DNA of 64,000 nucleotides from Anagrus nilaparvatae (Eukaryota; Arthropoda; Insecta; Hymenoptera; Mymaridae): contig JAKSXM010000237.1 in NCBI GenBank assembly GCA_022575985.1, forward strand, positions 4,482,501 through 4,546,500, given 5' to 3'. Both the position numbers and the translations under genes were made by a program. Shown piece after piece: positions 47,209-59,631 of the stretch. The notes beneath the pieces were generated by a model. The model had not been told where the DNA came from and did not search any database. It saw only the letters and a program-made list of their open reading frames with translations. Position 1 is the first letter of the stretch; every line of letters starts with the position of its first letter.

Positions 47209-48204
47209 AGGAACCATTCTGATAGATCAAATTTCGATTTTTGATTTTTTGGCATAGAAGCACGTTTTGAGACCCCAGGAAGCTATAAAACCGGTTTTTA
47301 AAAAAGGTCTGTGTATGTGTGTATGTATGTAATCGGTGATATTTCACAAACATTATAGAGTTAAGACCTAATTTTTTTTTCAAAAATTTATTCACCAAAA
47401 AAGCTCGAGGTACTTTTTTTTTTTTTTAATTTAGATGTAATACCTAATTTATTTCCATGAAAGTACTTATATTTGAAAGCACGATTTTTACTCGATATCT
47501 CGGATCTGATACTTAATTTTTTGAAAAATTTATTCCCAAAATTTTTTTCACGAAAAAATACAAAAAAAATTAAATTTTTTTTTATTTCTGGATTTAGTAC
47601 CTAATTCATTTCTATGAGAGTACTAGTTTTAGAAAGTTCGTTTATAGTAATTTTGGTTCCTCATAGAGGAACCTTTGTGATAGGTGAAATTTTGATTTTC
47701 GATATTTTGGCATATATGCACGTTTTGAGACCTCAGGAAGCTAAAAAACCGGTTTTTAAAAAATGTATGTCGCACTGTAACCGGTGATATTTCACAGCCA
47801 AAACGTCATTAAGACCTAACTTTTTTTTCAAAATTTTTTTCACCAAAAAAGCTCGAGGTACTTTTTTTTTTTTAATTTGGATGTAATACCTCATTCATTT
47901 CCACGAAAGTACTTATATTTAAAAGTATGGTTTTTACTCGATATCTCGAATCTGATACTTAATTTTTTGAAAATTTTTTTCCCAAAATTTTTTTCATAAA
48001 AAAATATAAAAAACACCAATTTTTTTTTTTTTCTTTGAACGTAGTACATAATTTGCTTCCATGGAAGTTCTAGTTCTAAGAACCTCTATAAAAGTAATTT
48101 TTTGGACCTGATACTTAATTTTTTGAAAATTTTTTTCTCAAAATTTTTGCCGCCAAAAATTATAAAAAATGCCAATTTTTTTTTTTTTTTTAGGATGTAG
48201 TACT
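47209..48204 (-). repeat. Family X repeat, inverted
   Basis: Reverse-oriented counterpart of 28340-30120: GAGGAACC, AAGCTATAAAACCGG, CTCGATATCTCG(A/G)ATCTGATAC and long T runs, with GGTTCCTCATAGAGGAACC at 47653. It is two units long, ends at GATGTAGTACT and is interrupted there by foldback FB2. Confidence 0.8.
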
Positions 48205-49215
48205 TACGGAAGCCACATAGTATCATGGAAAATTAGAGAGAGGGTGGGTAAATAGTCGAGAGACTTGTTGAGAGACTTGTTGTGCGAGTTGTTGGGCGAG
48301 TTGTAATACATTAGAAAATAAAATTTCTACGTTACCGGAAGGTTTTTGAGGTCAAGTAAAATGAATTTGAAAGAGAAAATTTTCAATTTTTCACCCTAAA
48401 ATATTTTTTAATTTTTCAATATGGCGGACATAAAAAATATGAAACTGAAAATTCTACGTTACTGATGGATTTTTGAGATTGAAAAAAACTAATTTTAAAA
48501 GGAAAATTTTCCGCCATCTTGAAAACTCGAAAAATATTTTATGGTGAAAATTTGAAAATTTTCCCTCTAATATTCGTTTTAATATTTTTTATAACCGCCG
48601 CGCCATCTTGAAAAATTGGAAAATATTTTAGGGTGAAAAGTTGAAAAGTTTCCTTCTGAATTTCGTTTTTCTCGACCTCAAATACCTCGCGGTAACGTAG
48701 AATGTTCATTTTAATATTTTTTATGTCCACCATCTTGAAAAATCGGAAAATATTTTAGGGTGAAAAATTGAAAATTTTCCTTCTAAAGTTCGTTTTTCTC
48801 GACCTCAAAAACCTCGCGGTAACGTAGAATGTTCATTTTAATATTTTTTATGTCCGCCATCTTGAAAAATCGGAAAATATTTTAGGGTGAAAAATTGAAA
48901 ATTTTCCTTCTAAAATTCGTTTTTCTCGACCTCAAAAACCTCGCGGTAACGTAGAATGTTCATTTTAATATTTTTTATGTCCGCCATCTTGAAAAATCGG
49001 AAAATATTTTAGGGTGAAAAATTGAAAATTTTCTCCTTGAAATTTGTTTTCCTTGACCTCAAAAATCTTCCGGTAAAATAGAAAGTTCATTTTCTAATGT
49101 ATCACAACTCGATCACCAACTCACCCGACAACTCGCCCAACAAGTCTCTCAACAAGTCTCTCGACAATTTACCCACCCTCTCTCTAATTCTCCATGATAC
49201 TATGCGGCTTCCGTA
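48205..49215. mobile_element. Foldback element FB2, 1011 bp
   Basis: Ends TACGGAAGCCACATAGTATC and, in reverse, TACGGAAGCCGCATAGTATC; arms about 150 bp. AGTACT flanks both sides (48199-48204 and 49216-49221), a 6-bp duplication. An uninterrupted copy of the site (GATGTAGTACTTAATG in reverse) exists near 58590. The core is a tandem of 127-bp units (TTATGTCC at 48721, 48848 and 48975), each with CCGCCATCTTG or CACCATCTTG. No ORF; the minus frame at 48539-48733 is repeat sequence. Confidence 0.85.
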
Positions 49216-49221
49216 AGTACT

Positions 49222-50303
49222 TAATGTTTTTCTACGAAAGTACGAATATTTAGAATTATCGTTTTTAAATGATTATTTCATGTGATACGTAATTTTTCGA
49301 AATTTTTTTTTTTCAAAATTTTTTTAATAAAATAATTAAAAAAATACAATAATTTTTTTTCTTTTTGGACGTAATACTTAATTTATTTCTATGAAAGTAC
49401 TAATATCCAGAATTATGGTTTTAAAGGATTTCTCCATCTTATATGTAATTTTTCGAAATTTTTTTTTTCAAAATTTTTTGTATAAAAAAATTAAAAAAAC
49501 ACAATAATTTTTTTTCTTTTTGGACGTAGTACTTAATTTATTTCTATGAAAGTACTAATATCCAGAATTATGGTTTTAAAGGATTTCTCCATCTTATATG
49601 TAATTTTTCGAAATTTTTTTTTCAAAATTTTTTGTATAAAAAAATTAAAAAAACACAATAATTTTTTTTCTTTTTGGAGTTAGTACTTAATTTATTTATA
49701 TGAAAGTACTAATATCTAGAATTATTGTTTTTAAAGGATTTTTTCCATCTGATACGTAATTTTTCAAATTTTTTTGTGTGAATATTTTTCATATAAAAAA
49801 ATTAAAAAAACATCATAATTTTTTTTTCTATTTTGACCTAGTACTAAATTTATTTCTATGAAAGTGCTAATATCTGGAATTATCATTTATAAAGGAATTC
49901 AGCATTTGAGACGTAATTTTTTTGAAAATTTATTTTTTCAAACTTTTTTACATAAAAAAATCATAAATACCTTATTTTTTTTCCTTTTTTGACGTAGTAC
50001 TTAATTTTTTCTATGATAGTATTAATATTTAGAATTATTACGATAAGCATATGGTAAAGTTAATAAGTTACTTGCAGTTTAGAAAGATTTCTACTTTTTT
50101 TACGGTTCAGATTTAAAATTATTTTAATGTTACTGTTTTTTGATATACAAAAATTTAAAACATTAAATCACAGCAACATTTTTTTTCTTTTGGAATACGG
50201 TACTTAACTTTTTTTTATGAAATACTGATATCTCAAATTATCATTTTTATTAGATAAAATAGACCATTATAAATATTTTGCTATTGTTGATGAGGAACCA
50301 TAG
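49222..50303 (-). repeat. Family X repeat, 155-bp tandem units
   Basis: TTTTTGGACGTA(A/G)TACTTAA recurs about every 155 bp (near 49367, 49522 and 49676), each followed by ATGAAAGTACTAATATC. The block runs on to ATGAGGAACCATAG, where foldback FB3 is inserted. Confidence 0.8.
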
Positions 50304-52418
50304 TGCCCGTATCGAAAAATCCTGTACAAGCGTTGTGCACAAGATGTACACAAGTTTGTGCACAAGCTTGTGCACAAACGCGAAATTTTGTGCACAAAAT
50401 AGAAAAAAACTTAAATTTAATAAATATTGACGGCGAACCAAAATATAGTCCTCCAGGAGTCCAGGTAATCCTCAGGAAGGTATTATTACTTTATTTACCG
50501 AAAAAAGGGTATACAAGTTTTCCAATATGGCAAATCCGAAAACTCTAAAAACACCCGAAAATCAATATTCTGCATTAGATTTGGGCTTTCAAGCTCAGTA
50601 AAAACGAATTTAAGATATAAATTTTCATTATTTGACCTCGCAAATATTTTTCGGTTTTCCAATATGGCGGACCCAAAAATTTCAAAAACACACGAAAATA
50701 AAATTTCTGCATTAGATTTGGGTTTTCATGCTCAGTAAAAACGAATTTGAGATAAAAATTGTCATTATTTGACCTCGCGAATATTTTTCGGTTTTTTAAT
50801 ATGGCGGAACCGAAAATTTCAAAAACACCCGAAAATCAATTTCCTGCATTAGATTTGGGTTTTCATGCTCAGTAAAAACAAATTTTAAATAAAAATTTTC
50901 ATTGTTTGACCTTGCGAATATTTTTCGGTTTTTCAATATGGTGGTCCCAAAAATTTCAAAAATACCCGAAAATCAATTTTCTGCATTAGATTTGGGTTTT
51001 CAAGTTCAGTAAAAACGAATTTGAGATATAAATTTTCATTATTTGACCTCGCAAATATTTTTCGGTTTTCCAATATGGCAGACCCGAAAATTTCAAATCA
51101 CCCGAAAATAAAATTTCTGCATTAGATTTGGGTTTTCAAGATCAATGAAAACGAATTTGAGATGTAAAATTTCATAATTTCACCGTGCAAATATATTTCG
51201 GTTTTCCAATATGGCAGACCCGAAAATTTCAAAAATACTCGAAAATCAATTTTCTGCATTAGATTTGGGTTTTCAAGCTCAGTAAAAACGAATTTGAGAT
51301 ATAAATTTTCATTATTTGACCTCGCAAATATTTTCGGTTTTCCAATATGGCAGACCCGAAAATTTCAAAAATACCCGAAAATCAATTTTCTGCATTAGAT
51401 TTGGGTTTTCAAGCTCAGTAAAAACGAATTTGAGATATAAATTTTCATTATTTGACCTCGCAAATATTTTTCGGTTTTCCAATATGGCAGACCCAAAAAT
51501 TTCAAAAACACCCGAAAATAAAATTTCTGCATTAGATTTGGGTTTTCAATATTTGAAAGATCAAATTATGAAATATTGCATCTCAAATTAGTATTAATGA
51601 GCTTAAAAACCCACATATAATGCAAAAAATTGATTTTTGGGTATTTTTGAAATTTTCGGTTCCGCCATATTGGAAACCCGAAGAATATTCACGAGGTCAA
51701 ATTATGAAAATTCACATCTCAAATTTGTTTTTACTGAGCATGAAAACCCAAATCTAATGCAGGAAATTTATTTTCGGATATTTTTGAAATTTTCGGTTCC
51801 GCCAAATTGGAAAACCGAAATATATTTGCACGGTCAAATTATGAAATTTTACATCTCAAATTCGTTTTTACTGAGCATGAAAACCCAAATCTAATGCAGA
51901 AATTGTATTTTTGGGTGTTTTTGAAATTTTCGGGTCCGCCATATTGGAAAACCGAAAAATATTCTCGAGGTCAAATAATGAAAATTTAACTCTCAAATTC
52001 GTTTTTACTGAGCTTGAAAACCCAAATCTAATGCAGGAAATTGATTTTCGGGTGTTTTTGAAATTTTCGGGTCCGCCATATTGGAAAATCGAAAAATATT
52101 TGCGAGGTCAAATAATGAAAATTTATATCTCAATTTCGTTTTTACTGAGCTTGAAAACCCAAATCTAATGCAGAATATTGATTTTCGGGTGTTTTTAGAG
52201 TTTTCGGATTCGCCATATTGGAAAACTTTTATACCCTTTTTTCGGTAAATAAAGTAATAATACCTTCCTGAGGATTACCTGGACTCCTGGAGGACTATAT
52301 TTTGGTTCGCCGTCCATATTTATTAAATTTAAGTTTTTTTCTATTTTGTGCACAAAATTTCGCGTTTTTGTGCACAAGCTTGTGCACAACGCTTGTACAG
52401 GATTTTTCGATACGGGCA
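50304..52418. mobile_element. Foldback element FB3, 2115 bp, asymmetric arms
   Basis: Outer arms of about 230 bp start TGCCCGTATCGAAAAATCCT on both sides and include repeated TTGTGCACAAGCTTGTGCAC phrases. Inside, the left arm has about seven 137-bp units (TTTGACCTCG at 50631, 50768, 50905, 51042, 51178, 51315 and 51451) and, beyond a centre near 51555, the right arm has about five units in reverse. Each unit carries CCAATATGGCGGACC or a variant. The open frames at 51316-52168 follow the repeat unit and are not genes. The insertion interrupts the family X site seen intact at 28340. Confidence 0.9.
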
Positions 52419-52700
52419 TGCCAATCAATTGGCAGCGTTTTTTGAATTTAATACCGAATTTTTAAAAAATTTTTTTCTCAAAATTAAGAAAACTTGCAAT
52501 ATTTTTTTTTTTTAGTGTAATACCTCATTTAATTCCATGAAAGTACATACTAATATCTAAAAATATTGTAACCGATGATATTTCACAACTATTATGGAAT
52601 TAAGAGAGAAATGTATGTATGCTTGCATGGTTGTAATCGGTTATATCAGTGGCATATTAATGTATTCAGCTCATTGTTTGAGGAACCTTAGTGCCAGCTA
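52419..52700 (-). repeat. Family X remainder
   Basis: TGCCAATCAATTGGCAGCG onward matches the reverse of 28340-28620 only loosely after the first 40 bases, then shows GTAACCGATGATATTTCACA and a second GAGGAACC boundary at 52680. Confidence 0.6.
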
Positions 52701-53510
52701 GTTGGCAGGGTATTTTTTATTTATTTATTTTTTATGGTATTTTTAATAATTTATTTGTTTCACTGTGTCCAATAAACGAAATTACATAAAACCGATGTTA
52801 AAATTAAGTTAAAATAATAAAATTCTTACTATTTTTGGGAAAGATTAAATTTCTTAAAATTTAGTTAGAAAGTGAAATATTTGAAAAATACGATAAAATT
52901 TTATGTCGCCATTGGTACTGATTGAGTCAATTCTAGAACCATCTATATATACATGGTTCTAGAATCTTAATACTATATATATTTGAAAAGTTTATTTGTT
53001 TGTTTGTGTGTTTGATTGTTTGTCTGTACCCTAATGACGCAAGAACCGCCGAACCGATTGGCATGAAACCGGTGTCAAAATAAAGAAAAAAAATCTGCGG
53101 GTTGGCAGGGTATTTTTCATTTATTTATTTTTTATGGTATTTTTAATAATTTATTTATTTCCGTGTCCAATAAACGAAATTACATAAAACCGATGTCAAA
53201 ATTAAGATAAAATAATAAAATTCTTACTATTTTCGGGAAAGATTAAATTTTTTAAAAATTTAGTTAGAAAGTTAAATATCTGAAAAACACGATAAAATTT
53301 TATGTCGCCATTGGTATTGATTGAGTCAATTCTAGAACCATCTATATATACATGGTTTTAGAATCTTAATACCATATCTTAATGCTATATATATTTCAAA
53401 AATTTATTTGTTTGTTTGTGTGTTTGATTGTTTGTCTGCACCCTAATGACGCAAGAACCGCCGAACCGATTGGCATGAAACCGGTGTCAAAATAATGAAA
53501 CAAAATCTGC
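52701..53510 (+). repeat. 400-bp tandem duplication of tail repeat
   Basis: GTTGGCAGGGTATTTTT starts at 52701 and 53101, 400 bp apart. Both units hold CCTAATGACGCAAGAACCGC, GGCATGAAACCGGTGTCAAA and a GTTT-rich run. In reverse they match the tail-type repeats at 25331-26820. Confidence 0.85.
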
Positions 53511-54067
53511 GGGTGACATAGACTATAGATTCTCTGCTCAGCTATCGTAGTTTTTCAGATATTTAATTTTTAGTGTTTTTGAAATTTATAAAATTTTTTA
53601 AAATTTTTAAAAAAATAAAAATATCTTGAGACTATCGACAAATTTTATTGTCACAAGTTTTGTAGTATTCGATTCGGCACCAATTTTTACGTATTCTCCT
53701 AAATTTTTATTCAAAACAAAGGTATCCTTAAAATATTATAAAATATTATTGAAGCTAGTAAAAAAATTTTATTTCATTTTTTTATTTTTTATTGTATTTT
53801 TAATAATTAATTTGTGTGCCTATGTGTCTATTTATTTCATCACAAGGCTCGAAATAATGAAAGAAATTACATAAAACCGGTGTCAAAATAAAGTAAAAAT
53901 AAAAAAATGTCTACTATTTTTGGGAAAAATTAATTTTTTTGAAAATTTGGTTAAAAAGTGAAATAACTGAAAAATATGATAAAATTTTAATGTCGCAATT
54001 GGTACTACTTGAATTAGTCAATTCTAGAACCATCTATTGTATATACATATCTGAATACTATATACTA
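53511..54067 (+). repeat. Further tail-type repeat copies
   Basis: Third, diverged copy (GACATAGACTATAG, ATAAAACCGGTGTCAAAATA, CAATTCTAGAACCATCTAT). Frames at 53626 and 53939 lie in it and show no motif. Confidence 0.6.
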
Positions 54068-54130
54068 CTAGCTGATTGGCCTCGCGATGCTCGGCTTAAC
54101 CAAATAAAAACTCTTGTGCATTAATTTTTT
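54068..54130 (-). mobile_element. Helitron-like 3' terminus, minus strand
   Basis: CTAG at 54068-54071, then CTGATTG and hairpin GCCTCGCGATGCTCGGC. It is the same terminus as 26960-27133 in reverse, with the canonical CTAG kept. The rest of the element is not recognisable. Confidence 0.5.
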
Positions 54131-54359
54131 TTATATTTTAATCATATGTAGTTAATTATAATAAATTTAATCATACGTGATTAAAATGCAATTTAATTTT
54201 ATGCTTCTAAAATTAACAAAAAAATTTTATAATTCATATTAAGAAAAAGATAAATGATTATTTATAAATATTTATAACTAATGAGGTATATTTTATAACA
54301 TAAATAATTATTGATAATAAATAATAATTGAAAATAAAATATAGTGATATGCAGCTTTT
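54131..54359. other. AT-rich DNA
   Basis: No feature seen. Confidence 0.4.
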
Positions 54360-55985
54360 TTAACAAATTTTTCAGTTTTTTTCATACTGTAGACAATCAA
54401 TATTTGAATATTTTCAATTTTCATATACATCACAACTGATATTGTAGACAATCAATATGAATATGACTATAGAATGAAATTTTCATAATTTTTTATTGTT
54501 CATAAATAGGACAGGCGATATCCATTTCACTCTATGGTGAAATTTTTTTAGCTTTTTCATAAATAAAACAGCCAGCAATATAGATTGAAAATTTTGAATT
54601 TTTTTTATAATGTAGACAGCCAATATAAATTTTACTATAGAGTGAAATTTTTATAATTTTTTGTTTTTCAATTAATAGTAGAGCCAATATCCATTTCACT
54701 CTATGGTTAAATTTTTGGGATTTTCCATATATAAAACAACTAATAATATAAATTGAAATTTTTACTGTTTTTTTATATTTTAGACAATCAATATGAATTT
54801 TACTCTGGAGTCAAATATTTATTATTTTTTTTTTTTCATAAATAGGAGAGAAGATATTCATTTTACTCTATAGTGAAATTTTTTGGGTTTTTTCTTATAT
54901 AAAACAGTCAACAATATAGATTGAAATTTTTTCAGTTTTTTCATATTGTTGACAATCAATATGAATTTTAATATCGAGTGAAACTTTTATAATATTTTTT
55001 ATAAACTTTTATAATTTTTATAATGTTTTCATAAATAGAACAGCCGATATCCATTATACTCTATATATGGTTAAATTTTTGAGTTTTTTCATATATAAAA
55101 CAACTAACATTATAGATTGAAATTTTTGATGTTTTTTTATATTGCAGAGAATCAATATTAATTTTACTCTAGAGTGAAATATTTATGATTTTGGTTCCTC
55201 ATAGAGGACCCATTGTTTTAGGTGAAATTTTTATTTCTAATTTTTTGACATATACGCACGTTTTGAGATCTCAGGATTCTAAAAACCAGTTTTTAAAAAA
55301 ATTATTTATGTGTGTGTGTGTGTGTGAGTGAGTGTATGTATGTAAGTATGTATATAGCACTGTCACCGGTGATATTTCACAACCAATATGACATTAAGAC
55401 CTATTTTTTTTATAAAATTTTTTTCACCAAAAAATCTCCAGGTATTTTTTTTTTTTTAATTTGGATAGGTAATACCTCATTTTTTTCCATGCAAGTAAAT
55501 TTTTGTAGTATTTTCATATTGTAAACAGCCAATATGAACTTTACTATACAGTTAAATATTTCAAATTTTTTTTTTCATTCTTAGGACTGCCGATAATATG
55601 TATATTATTACATCGTGAAATTTTTTTAATTTTTCATATATAAAATAACCAGAAATATAGATTGAAATTTTTGTAGTTTTTTCATATTGTAACAGCTAAT
55701 ATGAGAATTTTACTATGCAGCTAAATTAAAAATGTTTTATTTTTTCATTCTTAAGACTGCCGATAACTATTTTATTTCATAGTGAAATTTTTTGAGTTTT
55801 TTGATATATCAAATAGCCGACAATATAGATTGAAATTTTTCTAGTTTTTCATATTGTAAACCGACAATATGAATTTTACTATACAATTAAATTCTTAAAA
55901 TTTTTGTTTTTTTCTATTATTCTTAGGACTGCCGATGTCTATATTATTTCATATTCAAATTTTTGAGTTAATTCATATATAAAAC
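54360..55985 (+). repeat. 168-bp tandem repeat
   Basis: GACAATCAATATGAATTTTA or variants recur at 54615, 54783 and 54951 (168-bp steps), each followed by an ACTCTA(T/G)AGTGAAATTTTT phrase and a GCCGATATCCATTT half-unit. A family X fragment (55195-55510; GGTTCCTCATAGAGGACCC, GT microsatellite) interrupts it. Confidence 0.75.
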
Positions 55986-56289
55986 AAAGGAGCTTCAGTG
56001 CAAATTACTCCTTGGAAAAAATGCTATCGAGTTGACGCTTTCTTTTTAGTTTTAGCTCATGACACAGAGTTACAACTGTTTAAAGCTAAGAAGTACAAAA
56101 TTTAAAAACTCAAAAATTGGTTATTTTCATCACTTCATATCTTAAAATGGTTTGTATTAAAATATAAAAACCAAAATGCTTTGTTTTTATTAAACGCATT
56201 TCTAAAGCAGCTTTTTTGTTGTTTTTTATTTAATGTATTCATTAAAAAGAAATAGCAAAAAAAAGACTTAGAGTCCGATTTAATGAGTT
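55986..56289 (-). repeat. T24 repeat, inverted partial copy
   Basis: In reverse it reads AATGAATACATTAAATAAAA and GGTTTTTATATTTTAATACA, as at 24000. Truncated near GGAGCTTCAGTGC (55990). Confidence 0.75.
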
Positions 56290-58470
56290 ATTGGGTTTAT
56301 TGATTGAAATAATAGTATTGAATTTAGCAGAAACTATACTTCACTTTAATTTTTTTTTCTAAAACAAACCTGTTTTATAGAAATGTTGTAATTTCAATTG
56401 TTTTTATGCAATAATAACATTAAATTATTAGTATTGAATTTAGTAAAATATACTTAACTTAAATGTTTTCGAATGTTGTCCGGTTTTATAGAAATCTTGT
56501 AATTTCAAATATTTTTATGCAATGATAGGATTGAAATATATGTATTAAATTTAGCAAAATATACCCCGCTTTCAATTTTTTCGAATAATAGCCTGTTTTT
56601 TAGAACAGTTGTAATTTCAATTGAGAACGGTTGTAATTTCTTAGATTTTTTTTAGAACAGTTGTAATTTTTTTTTAGAACAGTTGTAATTTCAATTGCAT
56701 TGAAATATTAGTAATTAATTTAACAGAAACTATACCACACTTTAGTTTTATTTCGAAAAGTGTCCTTTTTTATATAAAAGTTGTAATTTCAATCGTTTTC
56801 ATGCAATAATAGTATTGATATATTATAGTATTGAATTTATCAAAATATACCCAACTTAAATGTTTTTGAATTCCGTCGTGTTTTATAGAAATGTTGTAAT
56901 TTCAAATGTTTTTATGCAATGATAGCATTGATATATCAGTATTAAATTTAACAAAAATTATACCCCTCTTTAATATTTTGTTCGTTAACAAATTAAAAAG
57001 ATAAACTCATATTGATTGTCCACAATTTAAAAAACACCTAATAATTTTAATATATATTGTCGGGTGTTTTATATAAGAAAGAACTTAAATAATTTCATTA
57101 TAGAAGGAAATGGATATTGCCTGTATTAAACATGAAAAAATAAAAATTTCGACAACATATATCGTATAGATAAATTCAAATTGATAGTATACAATTTAAA
57201 AAACGTATAAAATTATAATATATATTGTCGGATGTATCATAGCAGAAACTTTACGCTATTCTATATTTTTTTCGAATAATGTCCTCTTTTATATGAAAGT
57301 TGGAATTTTAAATATTTTTATGCAATGATTGCATTACAATATTTTTATTGGCTTTAGCAGAAACTATACGCCATTATAAATTTTTTTCTAATAGTCTCCT
57401 GTTTTATAGAAAAGTTGTAATTTTAAATATTTTTATGCAATGATAGCATTGAAATTTTTTTATTTACTTTAGCAGAAACTATACGCTATTCTAAAATTTT
57501 TTTTTATTAGTTTCCTCTTTTATATAAAAGTTGTAATTGCAAATATTTTTATGCATTGATTGCATTGCAATATTTTTATTGACTTTAGCAGAAACTATAC
57601 GCCATTTAAAATTTTTTTTTATTAGTTTCCTCTTTTATATAAAAATTGTAATTGCAAATATTTTTATGCATTGATTGCATTGCAATATTTTTATTGACTT
57701 TAGCAGAAACTATACGCCATTTAAATTTTTTTCGATTAGTTTCCTGTTTTATAGAAAAGTTGGAATTTCAATTATGTTTATGCAATGATAGCATTGAAAT
57801 TTTTTTATTGACTTTAGCAGAAACTATACGCCATTATAAATTTTTTTCTAATAGTCTCCTGTTTTATATAAAACTTATAATTCCAAATATTTTCATGCAA
57901 TGATAGCATTGAAATTTTTTTATTCACTTTAGCAAAAACTATACGCCATTCTAAATTTTTTTTAGTTGTGATACATTTTTATGCAGTGATTGAATTGAAA
58001 TATTTTTGTAATTTTAAATATTTTTTGCAATGATAGCCTTAAAATTTTTTTTTTGATTTTAGCTGAAACTGTACATCATTTAACATTTTTTTCTAATAGT
58101 ATCCTGTTTTATTTAAAAGTTGGAATTTTAAATATTTTTATGCAATGATTGCATTGAAATATTTTTGTAGTTTCAACAATTTTTATGCAATGATAGCATT
58201 GAAATTTTTTTATTGACTTTAGCAGAAATTACATGCCATTCTAAATTTTTTTTTAATAGTCTCCTGTTTTATAAAAAAGTTATAATTTTAAATATTTTTA
58301 TGCAATGAGAGCATTAAATTTTTTTATTGACTTTAGCCAAAACTATACGCCATTTAAAATTTTTTTAAAAAATATTTTTATGCAATGATAGCATTTAAAT
58401 TTTTTTTTGGACTTTAGGAGAAATTATACGCCATTCTAAATTTTTTTTTAATAGTCTACTGTTTTATTAT
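56290..58470 (-). repeat. Decayed 111-bp satellite, inverted
   Basis: About 18-20 degenerate monomers reading TTTTTATGCAATGATAGCAT, TTTAGCAGAAACTATACGCC and GTTTTATAGAAA on the plus strand, i.e. the complement of the satellite at 14.5-22.4 kb. Spacing is 105-130 bp and divergence is high, with an interrupting 168-bp-type fragment at 56990-57240. The plus frame 57652-57903 is repeat sequence. Confidence 0.85.
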
Positions 58471-58474
58471 TGTA

Positions 58475-59150
58475 TTTTTTTAATTTTTTTATTAAAAAAA
58501 TTTTGAAAAAAAAAATATCGAAAAATTACGTATCACATGAAATAGTCATTTGAAAACGATAATTCTAAATATTCGTACTTTCGTAGAAAAACATTAAGTA
58601 CTACATCCTTAAAAAAAAAAAAAAATTGGCATTTTTTACATTTTTTGGCGGCAAAAATTTTGAAAAAAAATTTTCAAAAAATTAAGTATCTGGTCCAAAA
58701 AATTACTTTTATAGAGGTTCTTAAAACTAGTACTTCCATGGAAGCAAATTATGTACTACGTTCAAAGAAAAAAAAAAAATTGGTCTTTTTTGTATTTTTT
58801 TATGAGAAAAATTTTGGGAAAAAAATTTTCAAAAAATTAAGTATCAGATTCGAGATATCGAGTAAAAACCATACTTTCAAATATAAGTACTTTCGTGGAA
58901 ATAAATGAGGTATTACATCCAAATTAAAAAAAAAAAAGTACCTCGAGCTTTTTTGGTGAAAAAAATTTTGAAAAAAAAATTATGTCTTAATGTCGTGTTG
59001 GCTGTGAAATATCACCGGTTACAGTGCGACATGTATACATACATACATACATAAATACATGCACACACACACACACACACACACATACACACACACAGAG
59101 AGAGACTTTTTTTAAAAACCGGTTTTTTAGCTTCCGGTTAGTTAGCAGTC
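58475..59150 (+). repeat. Family X repeat, direct orientation
   Basis: AAATATTCGTACTTTCGTAG, then AACATTAAGTACTACATCC (an uninterrupted version of the FB2 site), CGAGATATCGAGTAAAAACC, a CA microsatellite at 59060-59092 and AACCGGTTTTTTAGCTTCC. Confidence 0.8.
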
Positions 59151-59631
59151 TTATTTATGAAAAAATCGAAAAAAAAAATAATAATTTAGACGTCAGCATT
59201 TTTAGTTATGAGAAAATAAAAAAAAATATTTTAGATTTTGGCTGTCCTAGTTATGAAAAAATAAAAAAAAAAAAAAAAAAATTAGATGTCGGCTGTCCTA
59301 AGTATGAAAAAATAAAAAAAAAATAATAATTTAGATGTTGGCTGTCCTAATGATGAAAAATTCAAAAAAAAAAATTTTAGATGTCGGCTGTCCTATGTAT
59401 GAGAATATAAAAAAAAATAATAATTTAAATATCGGCATTTTTAGTTACGAAAAAATAAAAAAAGAATAATTTGGATGTTGGCAGTCTTAGTTATGAAAAA
59501 ATCGAAAAAAAAATAATAATTTAGATGTCGGCAGTTTTAGTTATGAAAAAATCGAAAAAAAATAATTATTTAGATGTCGGCTGTCCTATGCATGAAAAAA
59601 TTAAAAAAAAAAATTAGTTCTAAATAGTTTT
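59151..59631 (+). repeat. About 48-60-bp tandem repeat
   Basis: TTAGATGTCGGCTGTCCTA followed by a TATGAAAAAAT phrase and an A run, about nine copies. In reverse it equals a half-unit of the 168-bp repeat (GGACAGCCGACATC). Confidence 0.75.

Noticed and set aside
51316..52168. Several 60-91-codon frames with repeated Phe-rich peptides
   Set aside because: They follow the 137-bp units of foldback FB3 on both arms and have no conserved start or domain.
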